NCBI RefSeq assembly: GCF_000168975.1
Contig: NZ_AAUW01000022.1
Span: 59,974-123,973 of the forward strand
Reading direction: 5' to 3'
From: Roseibium aggregatum IAM 12614
Lineage (GTDB): Bacteria; Pseudomonadota; Alphaproteobacteria; Rhizobiales; Stappiaceae
Length of the DNA stretch: 64,000 bases
The translations under genes and the position numbers were made by a program. Below the pieces are notes generated by a model. That model saw only the letters and a program-made list of their open reading frames with translations, made no database searches and was not told the origin of the DNA. Position 1 is the stretch's first letter; each line of letters begins with the position of its first letter. Shown here piece by piece: positions 53,405-60,642 of the stretch.

Positions 53405-54141
53405 GCTGTGACCTCTTCTTTTTTGTGACCGCCGAGATAAAGTTCGGAAACGACCGGGTCACCCAGAAGACCGTCCGCGGGCGCATCATGAGCAACACGA
53501 CCCTCTACAAGGATCACTCCGCGGCTTGCGATTTGAAGTCCGGCCTTGACGTTCTGTTCGACAAGGATCGTGGTGACGCCCGACGCATTGATCCGCACGA
53601 GTTGTTCGAAGACTTCCGAGACCATCTTGGGCGACAGCCCGGCGGACGGTTCGTCGAGTATCAGGATTTGCGGTTCAACTATGAGAGTGCGCGCGCAGGC
53701 AAGCATTTGGCGCTGACCGCCCGACAGCGCTCCGGACCGGGTCGTCTGGCGTGACGCAAGATCGGGAAACATTGCCAACATCGCGTCGATCCTTGCAGCA
53801 CGACGCGCTTTCGGAAGAATTTGCGCCGCAAGTTGAAGGTTTTCGCGGATGGTCATCGTGGCGAAAATATTCTCGGTCTGGGGAACAAAGCCCAAGCCCT
53901 GACGCATCTTGCGATGCGTCGGCACATCGGTGAGATCAGCTCCCGCGAGGTACACCCGCCCCGAATGCACCGGGACAAGTCCGGCTATGGTTTTGACGAG
54001 GGTAGATTTTCCCGCTCCGTTCGGGCCGAGCAGAACAAGGAATTCCCCCTCGCTGACGCTAAGGTCCACCCCCTGAATGATCGGCAGGTCGGGCTGGTAA
54101 CCGGAAACGAGGCCCTGCAGTTTGAGAATTTCGCTGCTCAT
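53401..54141 (-). CDS. livF: Branched-chain-type ABC ATPase, LivF-like
   Basis: A 246-residue ATPase with Walker A LLGPNGAGKST, the LivF region VFTRGVGFVPQTENIFATMT-like segment RQGLGFVPQTENIFATMTIR, signature LSGGQRQML and Walker B ILILDEPSAGLSPKMVSEVF. It is one of two cytoplasmic ATPases of the transporter. Its start overlaps the end of the LivG-like gene by four bases. Confidence 0.93.
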   Translation of the reverse strand: MSSEILKLQGLVSGYQPDLPIIQGVDLSVSEGEFLVLLGPNGAGKSTLVKTIAGLVPVHSGRVYLAGADLTDVPTHRKMRQGLGFVPQTENIFATMTIRENLQLAAQILPKARRAARIDAMLAMFPDLASRQTTRSGALSGGQRQMLACARTLIVEPQILILDEPSAGLSPKMVSEVFEQLVRINASGVTTILVEQNVKAGLQIASRGVILVEGRVAHDAPADGLLGDPVVSELYLGGHKKEEVTA

Positions 54142-54926
54142 GCGACGTCTCCCAGATAGGCGCGGATCACATCAGGGTCCCGGATCACCTCGTCCGGTGA
54201 TCCCTGGGTCAGCTCCTTGCCGGTGGCCATGACGACGACGCGCGAACACAGTTGAGCGATCATGTCCATGTTGTGCTCGATGATCAGGATCGTCTTTGCG
54301 TGCTCTTCGTTGAGCGCCACGATCCGGTCCATGATCTGTTCGAGGAGGCTGGGGTTCACGCCCGCTGCCGGTTCATCCAGAAGGATCATTTCCGGGTCCG
54401 CCATGAGAATACGTGCAAGCTCGAGCAGTTTGCGCTGCCCTCCGGAGAGCACCGACGCGGGCTGGTCTTCCAGGTGGGACAGCAAAAGGAAATCCAGCAA
54501 GGCGTGAGCCTTGTCCTGTGCGGCCTTTTCATCGCGGCGCACGGCACCGGGCCGGAAGCAGACGTCGAAGAGCCGCTCCCCTGCCTGGTTCTGGGCGCCG
54601 GTCAGGACGTTTTCCAAGACTGTCATGTTTGGGAACGGTCTCGGAATCTGGAAACTCCGACCCATTTTGCGTCCGGCCCTTTTGTGTGCGCCTTCGGTGG
54701 TCACATCCGCGCCCAGGATCCTGATTTCTCCGCTGCTCGGCGGCAGTGTACCCGCGAGCATGTTGAACATGGTCGTCTTCCCTGCGCCATTAGGGCCGAT
54801 AAGCCCCAGCATTTCACCTTTCTTCAGTTCCAGAGACATGCCGTCCACCGCCCTGAAGCCGCCGAAGCTTCGTGTGAGGTCTTTGGCCTGCAGCAGAAAA
54901 CCGCCATTTTCGATGAGCGATGTCAC
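54138..54926 (-). CDS. livG: Branched-chain-type ABC ATPase, LivG-like, GTG start
   Basis: A 262-residue ATPase with Walker A IGPNGAGKTTMFNML, signature LSGGQRKLLELARIL, Walker B EMILLDEPAAGVNPSLLEQI and LivG end SPDEVIRDPDVIRAYLGDVA. The frame is open to an ATG at 55016, but the GTG at 54926 has AGGA seven bases upstream and gives the family length. An extra 30-residue lead would place the TATCTTTGATCAAAGATA palindrome inside the gene, which also argues for the GTG start. Confidence 0.88.
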   Translation of the reverse strand: MTSLIENGGFLLQAKDLTRSFGGFRAVDGMSLELKKGEMLGLIGPNGAGKTTMFNMLAGTLPPSSGEIRILGADVTTEGAHKRAGRKMGRSFQIPRPFPNMTVLENVLTGAQNQAGERLFDVCFRPGAVRRDEKAAQDKAHALLDFLLLSHLEDQPASVLSGGQRKLLELARILMADPEMILLDEPAAGVNPSLLEQIMDRIVALNEEHAKTILIIEHNMDMIAQLCSRVVVMATGKELTQGSPDEVIRDPDVIRAYLGDVA

Positions 54927-54976
54927 ATCTTTTTCCTGTTGCTGTTTCAGGTCGTATGGCCCATGCGTCAGTTTTG

Positions 54977-54994
54977 TATCTTTGATCAAAGATA
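54977..54994. promoter_or_regulatory. Perfect 18-bp palindrome, candidate GntR operator of the liv operon
   Basis: TATCTTTGATCAAAGATA is a perfect palindrome 51 bases upstream of the proposed LivG start and 65 bases before the divergent GntR gene. The same core (TATCTTTGATCA) appears at 59239-59250 in front of ridA and an oxidoreductase. It is the best candidate for the binding site of the FadR-type regulator encoded at 55059. Confidence 0.65.
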
Positions 54995-55058
54995 TTGACA
55001 TTAAGGCATCGATCAAGCAAAAAAGCTTTAGGCACGAAATTTTTCGGAGGTTGGCACC

Positions 55059-55793
55059 TTGTCTACTCTACCCCAGCAGAAGCAGTCGGGGCGCGTTGCC
55101 GCCTTGCCCGAACTTGCACGCGTCCAGCGTGAATCCCTTCAGGAGCGCGTCTATCAGGAAGTCAGCCGCAACCTCATGCATGGGGTTTTCGAAGCTGGGC
55201 AAGTGCTCCGCATGCAGTCGCTGGCGGATCAGCTCGCCGTCTCCGTGATGCCGGTCCGGGAGGCACTTGCCCGGCTCGTGTCTGAAAATGCACTGGAAGT
55301 TATGCAGTCCCGCTCGGTGCGCGTCCCGCTCATAAGCGAGGAGGCACTTGAGGACCTGAAAAGCGCCCGCTGCCTCATAGAAGGTGAGCTGGTCAGAATT
55401 GCCGCGCAGAGGCTGACGAAAGAAAGCCTCCACGAACTCAAGCAACTGACCGAAGAATGCGAGGCGGCTTTTGCAGCCCTGGACGAGAGTTGCGCGGCGG
55501 AAACGTCTCTTCTGAATTATCGCTTTCATTTCGGGATTTACGAAGCGGCGGGGTCGAGGGTCCTCTTGCCGGTGGTAAAAAGCCTTTGGCTTCAGTCTGG
55601 TCCCTACGTGCGGACCGCAGCGACGATCTACGGAAAAAATCCGAACCTGACCGCAATCCACCACCATTGGGCACTGATCGAAGCTCTGGAAGCCAGGGAC
55701 CCGGAACGGGCCGTTAGCGCGCTGCATGAGGACATTACTCAGAGTTTCAATCTGATCCGGAACCAGATTCTGGAAGGGGGACTTGAGACATGA
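55059..55793 (+). CDS. GntR-family regulator, FCD (FadR) type, TTG start
   Basis: A 244-residue regulator. The winged helix is LQERVYQEVSRNLMHGVFEA, then LADQLAVSVMPVREALARLV, followed by an all-helical FCD effector domain with LIEGELVRIAAQRLTKESLH and a His-containing region YGKNPNLTAIHHHWALIEAL that fits the metal/effector site. It starts at TTG 55059 with GGAGG (55046-55050) eight bases upstream. It is divergent from the liv operon and first in a plus-strand unit, so it likely controls both. Confidence 0.92.
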   Translation: MSTLPQQKQSGRVAALPELARVQRESLQERVYQEVSRNLMHGVFEAGQVLRMQSLADQLAVSVMPVREALARLVSENALEVMQSRSVRVPLISEEALEDLKSARCLIEGELVRIAAQRLTKESLHELKQLTEECEAAFAALDESCAAETSLLNYRFHFGIYEAAGSRVLLPVVKSLWLQSGPYVRTAATIYGKNPNLTAIHHHWALIEALEARDPERAVSALHEDITQSFNLIRNQILEGGLET

Positions 55794-56137
55794 CCGAAGA
55801 TACCTTTGAGCTTTACGATTTGCGGGTCGAGGTTGTCGCTCCCGATGGCGGTCCGATCTATTGCGGCGCCAAGGTGGGGGACTACTTTGAACTGCGGGGT
55901 GAAATGCTGCACCTCCCGAAAGATCAGGGATTTTCGATCTACTCGCTGGCATCCGTTCTTCCGCTGCTGGCCGCAAAGCAACGCGAAACTCATCCGGCAG
56001 ACTGGATGAGCACGGACGCGGAAGTTGCCTGCCCTGACCCGAACTGCAGCACAAGATTGCGGATCAGCCGTATCGAAAAACGTGTTTTCCATCACTCCGA
56101 CACAACTGCAGTTCCGATGCCGGGGAGATCAACGTGA
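55790..56137 (+). CDS. TIGR04076-family protein
   Basis: A 115-residue cytosolic protein of the TIGR04076 type. It has DLRVEVVAPDGGPIYCGAKV and GDYFELRGEMLHLPKDQGFS. Later it shows FSIYSLASVLPLLAAKQRET and a cysteine pair in EVACPDPNCSTRLRISRIEK, possibly a metal site (CxxxxxC). The family is often found beside aldo/keto reductases but its function is unknown. It is coupled to both neighbours by four-base overlaps (ATGA and GTGA). Confidence 0.85.
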   Translation: MTEDTFELYDLRVEVVAPDGGPIYCGAKVGDYFELRGEMLHLPKDQGFSIYSLASVLPLLAAKQRETHPADWMSTDAEVACPDPNCSTRLRISRIEKRVFHHSDTTAVPMPGRST

Positions 56138-57192
56138 GCGTAGCGAAACGCATCGAGTTGGCCCCTGGCTACGAAATTTCCCGCGTGATCCGTGGTGGCT
56201 GGCAGCTTGCGGGCGGGCATGGCTCGGTCGATCGGGAGCGTGCTGTCCAGGACCTTATTGCCTTCGCCGATGAAGGTATCACCACGTTCGATTGTGCCGA
56301 CATCTATACGGGCGTCGAGGAGATTATCGGGGCGTTTCGCACTGCATATGGCAACAAGCGGGGGGCCGAAGCCTTGTCCCGCATTCGCGTTCACACCAAA
56401 TGCGTGCCTGACCTCGACAAGCTGGAGCGGCTTACCCGTAGCGATCTGAGAGCAACGATCGACCGTTCCCGCAAGCGTCTAGGCGTCGAACGTCTCGACC
56501 TCGTGCAGTTCCATTGGTGGGACTACGCCCGCGGCGACTGGCTTCAGGCGGCAAGCTGGCTTCGGGAGTTTCAAAACGAAGGCCATATCAATCTTCTGGG
56601 CGGGACCAATTTCGATACCGGACACGTCGCGGCAATGTTCGACGCAGGTATCCGGCTCGCTTCAATGCAGGTTCAATACTCCCTTCTCGACCGCCGCCCG
56701 GAAAAACACATGGCAGCGCTAGCAGCGCGAGAAGGCTTTTCCTTTCTGTGTTACGGCACTGTCGCGGGCGGTTTTCTCTCCGACAAATGGATTGGCAAGT
56801 CCGATCCAAAGTCCGAGTTCGAAAACCGCTCTCTCGTGAAATACTACCTCGTCATCGAGGATCTCGGCGGTTGGGATTTGTTGCAATCGCTGCTCTCCAC
56901 ACTTCGCACGGTCGCGGACCGGCACGACACCGACATCGCCACTGTTGCCTCTGCCGCTGTGCTGGCGCGCGCGCATGTCGCTGCAGCAATCGTGGGTGCC
57001 CGGAACGCCGACCATCTTGCTGGCAATGTTGCGATCTCCAACCTGTCGCTGACTCAGGAAGATCTTGCCGAAATCGAATCCGTTCTTGGTGGGGCCAGAG
57101 AGCTCGACGGAGACGTCTACGCGCTCGAGCGCGATCGTAACGGGCGGCACGGCGCCATCATGAAATACAATCTCAACAAAGAAGAGGCCTGA
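56134..57192 (+). CDS. Aldo/keto reductase
   Basis: A 352-residue aldo/keto reductase starting with GTG at 56134 in an overlap with the upstream stop. The TIM-barrel signature motifs are GGWQLAGGHGSVDRERAVQD, the catalytic-Tyr region TFDCADIYTGVEEIIGAFRT, and VERLDLVQFHWWDYARGDWL. The cofactor-binding end is ARAHVAAAIVGARNADHLAG. It belongs to a group that reduces carbonyl compounds with NAD(P)H; the exact substrate is unknown but it lies between the regulator and the liv-type binding protein. Confidence 0.9.
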   Translation: MSVAKRIELAPGYEISRVIRGGWQLAGGHGSVDRERAVQDLIAFADEGITTFDCADIYTGVEEIIGAFRTAYGNKRGAEALSRIRVHTKCVPDLDKLERLTRSDLRATIDRSRKRLGVERLDLVQFHWWDYARGDWLQAASWLREFQNEGHINLLGGTNFDTGHVAAMFDAGIRLASMQVQYSLLDRRPEKHMAALAAREGFSFLCYGTVAGGFLSDKWIGKSDPKSEFENRSLVKYYLVIEDLGGWDLLQSLLSTLRTVADRHDTDIATVASAAVLARAHVAAAIVGARNADHLAGNVAISNLSLTQEDLAEIESVLGGARELDGDVYALERDRNGRHGAIMKYNLNKEEA

Positions 57193-57246
57193 ACCTCTCC
57201 TAATCCCCCAGAGGGTTTAACCAAGCTGAACCAACAGGAGTCGTCC

Positions 57247-58497
57247 ATGAAGAAACTGCTTCTCGCAACGAGCATTGTTGCTCTGTCGACAACCGCCAGC
57301 GTCGCCAAAGATTGCAAAATCGAGGTTGGTCTCGTACTCGAATTGACCGGTCCTGCCGGTGTCTATGGTCAGGCCGGTGCCAAAGCTATCGAGATGGCCT
57401 TCAACGACATCAACGAAGCAGGCGGCGTGCTGGACTGTGATATCGTCGCCGATACTCGTGACAGCCAGAGCCAGGGCAACGTGGCCGTCGACCAGGCGAC
57501 CCAGCTCGTCAACATCGGCAAGGTGCCTGTGATCATCGGCGGTATTATTTCCTCGGTTTCAGTTCCGATTTTGACTTCAGTGACCGCTCCGGCGAAAATC
57601 GTCCAGGTCTCGCCTGCGTCTTCGACCCCGACGCTGACTGCATTGTCAATGGAAGGCAAGACCAATGGATACTTCTTCCGCACCATCACCTCGGACGCCT
57701 TGCAGGGTACTGCCGCGGCCAAGTATGCCATTGACCAGGGCTTGAAAAAACTTGCGATCGTTCATGTGAACAACGACTTCGGCCTCAACCTGATGCGTGA
57801 GTTTTCTTCTGCTTTCAAAGCCATGGGCGGCGAAATCACGTCGGTGACGCCTTACAACGAAAAACAGTCGAACTACTCGTCCGAGGCCAGCGCTGCGATG
57901 GCGGATGAACCGGACGCTCTCTATCTCATCAGCACACCCGTTGACGGTGCAACGATTGCCCGCGCCTGGATCTCCAACGGAGGCCCACAGAAATTCCTGC
58001 TGAACGACGGCATGAATTCAATAGACTTTATCAACTCGGTCGGTGCGCAATATCTGAACGAAGCCTATGGCACGTCCTCCGGCACGGCGGAGACGCCATC
58101 GACAAAGTATTTCTACGAGCACTTTGCAGACGTCTCTGGTGGCATTGCACCCGACGCTCCGGCTGCCGATAGATCCTATGATGCAGGTGCCATCGTAGCA
58201 CTGGCGATCGCGCAGGCAGGTGAGGCCTCACCGGTGAAAATTCGCGATGCAATCCGCCAGGTGACCGGAAAGGACGGCGAGCCAATCTATGCAGGCGCAG
58301 ACGAGTTCAAGAAAGCGCTCGCACTGATCAAGGAAGGCAAACCGATCAAATACGAAGGTGTCATCGGCCCGGTGAGCTTTGATCAGTATGGCGACATCAC
58401 CGGTCCGTTCCGTCTATGGAAAGTGACCGACGGAGAGGTCACGGTTACCGGCACAATCAGCGCTGAAGAAGTTGCAGATATAAAATCTGAAATGTGA
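57247..58497 (+). CDS. livJ: Branched-chain-type ABC substrate-binding protein, LivJ-like
   Basis: A 416-residue exported binding protein with signal MKKLLLATSIVALSTTASVA. It contains the type-1 periplasmic-binding features: KIEVGLVLELTGPAGVYGQA, KAIEMAFNDINEAGGVLDCD and VPVIIGGIISSVSVPILTSV, then AYGTSSGTAETPSTKYFYEH and a C-terminal lobe ending DQYGDITGPFRLWKVTDG. It delivers the ligand to the liv-type permeases across the window. It follows the aldo/keto reductase gene by 54 bases and ends at a strong terminator. Confidence 0.93.
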   Translation: MKKLLLATSIVALSTTASVAKDCKIEVGLVLELTGPAGVYGQAGAKAIEMAFNDINEAGGVLDCDIVADTRDSQSQGNVAVDQATQLVNIGKVPVIIGGIISSVSVPILTSVTAPAKIVQVSPASSTPTLTALSMEGKTNGYFFRTITSDALQGTAAAKYAIDQGLKKLAIVHVNNDFGLNLMREFSSAFKAMGGEITSVTPYNEKQSNYSSEASAAMADEPDALYLISTPVDGATIARAWISNGGPQKFLLNDGMNSIDFINSVGAQYLNEAYGTSSGTAETPSTKYFYEHFADVSGGIAPDAPAADRSYDAGAIVALAIAQAGEASPVKIRDAIRQVTGKDGEPIYAGADEFKKALALIKEGKPIKYEGVIGPVSFDQYGDITGPFRLWKVTDGEVTVTGTISAEEVADIKSEM

Positions 58498-58511
58498 CTG
58501 GGGTAAGAAAA

Positions 58512-58537
58512 GAGGCGGCGCCTTGCGGCGTCGCCTC
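58512..58537 (+). terminator. Terminator hairpin after the LivJ-like gene
   Basis: GAGGCGGCGCC pairs with GGCGTCGCCTC (one mismatch) around TTGC, just after the stop codon. It lacks a strong T tract, but position and GC-rich stem fit a terminator. Confidence 0.7.
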
Positions 58538-58566
58538 GCTGTGACCTCTGGTTAGCCAAATGCCTA

Positions 58567-58829
58567 GGGTGTGGCCCCATAAATGAAGATGAAACGGTTT
58601 CAGGCAGATTGGTCTGCCTCAAGGCCGGGAAGCGCAGGAAATGTGGCTTATTTTCGAGCTTTCGCAACGCTGAGGAGGACCAATTCGGTCAAAATCGAAT
58701 GACATGAATATGGCTTCACCGCGTGTCGTAAGCCTGCTTGACCGGGCAGAAAGCCCGCCCAGCGCACACTTCCTGATGCGGTTTCGCCATTTCTCATGCC
58801 ATTTCGCCTTTATTTATGGGTCCACACCC
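58567..58829. mobile_element. MITE-like element with ~30-bp imperfect terminal inverted repeats
   Basis: Left end GGGTGTGGCCCCATAAATGA and the right end, read on the other strand, GGGTGTGGACCCATAAATAA match over about 30 bases with five differences. The enclosed 263 bases hold no transposase gene but include an internal perfect hairpin (AGGCAGA-TTGG-TCTGCCT, 58602-58619). The size and ends suggest a miniature inverted-repeat element mobilised by an IS elsewhere. No clear target-site duplication was seen. A related left end occurs at 22309-22328. Confidence 0.65.
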
Positions 58830-58843
58830 CAGGGCCGGATCGT

Positions 58844-59221
58844 TTACTTCCGGATGCGCGCGGTAACCTCGATCTCGACCTTGATTTCATCGTTCACGAA
58901 ACCGCATGTCACCGTGGTGTTTGTCGGGCGTGGATCCTGGAAAACAGTCCCGAGATGTTTGGCGATGTCGAGGATATCTTCCCGGCGCGCGACATAGACC
59001 CTGAGAGAAACGATATCGCGTAACCCTCCCCCCGCTTCGGCAAGAGTTGAGGAGATGATCTCAAGTGCTTTTTTTGTCTGCCCCACCGCGTCATCGGCCT
59101 CGGTTTCGCCTTCTACGTAGCCGGACGTTCCGGAGATGAAAACCCAGTCGTCGTCAACGATCGCGCGGGAGTATCCGCCGATCTTTTCGAAGGGGGAGCC
59201 GGATGAAATTGCGTAGCGCAT
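58844..59221 (-). CDS. ridA: RidA/Rid-family deaminase-like protein
   Basis: A 125-residue Rid/YjgF-type protein with ISSGSPFEKIGGYSRAIVDD, VFISGTSGYVEGETEADDAV, then IISSTLAEAGGGLRDIVSLR and VYVARREDILDIAKHLGTVF. The Arg that binds the substrate carboxylate in this family is expected around LRVYV. Rid proteins hydrolyse reactive enamine/imine intermediates made by PLP enzymes and amine oxidases. That fits the divergent oxidoreductase and the aminotransferase nearby. Confidence 0.88.
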   Translation of the reverse strand: MRYAISSGSPFEKIGGYSRAIVDDDWVFISGTSGYVEGETEADDAVGQTKKALEIISSTLAEAGGGLRDIVSLRVYVARREDILDIAKHLGTVFQDPRPTNTTVTCGFVNDEIKVEIEVTARIRK

Positions 59222-59238
59222 CGAAAGCCTCGTTTTCT

Positions 59239-59260
59239 ATCTTTGATCAATGATCAAGAT
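59239..59260. promoter_or_regulatory. Second copy of the TATCTTTGATCA operator-like motif
   Basis: TATCTTTGATCAATGATCAA (59239-59258) lies between the divergent ridA and oxidoreductase genes. Its first twelve bases match the perfect palindrome before the liv ATPase genes, which suggests control by the same GntR regulator. Confidence 0.6.
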
Positions 59261-59292
59261 TTTAATTTATCAGGTTTTGCAAGGCAAATGGA

Positions 59293-60585
59293 ATGCGAAC
59301 CAGCAAAATGGAAAAACAGGATACGATCTGGCGCCGGACTGCGCGTGGTTCCTTCAACACAACAGCATCCCTGCCCGATGCTGTTGATGTGGCGGTAATA
59401 GGCGGCGGATTTACCGGGCTGACGTCAGCGCTCTGTCTTGCCCGGGCAGGCAAGAAGGTTGCCGTTCTGGAACGTAGCTTCCTTGGAGAAGGGGCCAGCG
59501 GCCAAAATGCCGGCTTCGTCGTGCCCAACTTTGCGCTCGCTGATCCTCAGGTTGTTCGTCGGAAACTTGGTGAGGAGAAAGGCAACGCTCTCCTGGATCT
59601 GGTCAGTCAGGGCGCAGATGCGGTTTTCGAGACCATCCGTGAGTATGGTGTTGCCTGCGATGCCTTGCAAACTGGTTGGCTGAACCCTGCCGTCACGGAT
59701 GATGATGCGGAAAGGCTCAAGGTTCGGGCCGAATTCTGGCAGTCCCGAAACCGCCCTGTCCGGTATCTTTCAGAGCCGGAAATCTCACAGCAGACCGGTA
59801 TGACCCTTTACAAGGGGGCATTGCTTGACGAGAGCGGTGGCACAATTCACCCGCTGGATTATCTATTTGGTCTTGGCCATGCCGTTGAAGCTCACGGCGG
59901 AACTGTTCACGAAGCTGCATGTGTCAAACAGGCGTGGCAAGAGAACGGGAATTGGTACCTGGCACTTGAAGACGGTCACACCTTGACGGCAAGGCAGATT
60001 GTCTTCTGCACTAATGCTTTCACCACGGGTGTTTCCCGAAGGTTGGGACTGACGACCGTACCGTTGCGCGTCTATCAAGTTGCGACGCGCCCGATTGCGC
60101 AAGAGGTCGTCGACCGCATTGCCCCGGACCGCCGGAGCGTCGGCGATACCCGCAGGAACCTCTTTTCCTATCGTCTTGATCGAGAAAACAGGCTGATCTC
60201 GGGAGGGATGTCGGCAATCCCGATCGGTGCAAAGAAGCGATTAGGGGAGGCAATCGTGAACCGCCTCGCTCATGAACTCGCTCTGCCCACGGTTCCCGAA
60301 ATCGAAGTCGTCTGGACTGGCGTTGCTGCCATGACGCCGGATTTCCTGCCACGCATCCATCGCATGGGCGACAATGCTTTCGCAGGAATTGGGTGCAACG
60401 GGCGTGGGATAGCGATGACCGCACAACTCGGCCTCGTGCTTGCGGACGCTGTTATGGGGGCCCCTGTAGACAAGCTTCCGATACCGCTTCGCAAAGTTCG
60501 GCAATTGCCTTTCCATGCTTTGATGCCGCTTGCCACTTCAGCGAGCCTGATCATGGCGCGCATAGAGGACAGCCTGGCACGCTAG
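59293..60585 (+). CDS. DAO-family FAD-dependent oxidoreductase
   Basis: A 430-residue flavoprotein. The N-terminal FAD motif is DVAVIGGGFTGLTSALCLAR, then GEGASGQNAGFVVPNFALAD, GGTIHPLDYLFGLGHAVEAH and TARQIVFCTNAFTTGVSRRL. The C-terminal GDNAFAGIGCNGRGIAMTAQ completes the FAD site. It resembles PuuB/YgaF-type and gamma-glutamylputrescine oxidase-like enzymes that oxidise amines or N-alkyl amino acids. An AAGG site lies eight bases before the ATG at 59293. It is divergent from ridA, which would trap the imine product. Confidence 0.9.
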   Translation: MRTSKMEKQDTIWRRTARGSFNTTASLPDAVDVAVIGGGFTGLTSALCLARAGKKVAVLERSFLGEGASGQNAGFVVPNFALADPQVVRRKLGEEKGNALLDLVSQGADAVFETIREYGVACDALQTGWLNPAVTDDDAERLKVRAEFWQSRNRPVRYLSEPEISQQTGMTLYKGALLDESGGTIHPLDYLFGLGHAVEAHGGTVHEAACVKQAWQENGNWYLALEDGHTLTARQIVFCTNAFTTGVSRRLGLTTVPLRVYQVATRPIAQEVVDRIAPDRRSVGDTRRNLFSYRLDRENRLISGGMSAIPIGAKKRLGEAIVNRLAHELALPTVPEIEVVWTGVAAMTPDFLPRIHRMGDNAFAGIGCNGRGIAMTAQLGLVLADAVMGAPVDKLPIPLRKVRQLPFHALMPLATSASLIMARIEDSLAR

Positions 60586-60642
60586 ACAGAGAAAAATGCG
60601 AACTGATTGGCCGCCAGTCGCTTGCTAAAACTGGGTTCAGGG

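Noticed and set aside
58704..58829. Short open frame inside the MITE-like element.
   Set aside because: It runs through the terminal repeat and has no ribosome site or similarity to a transposase.
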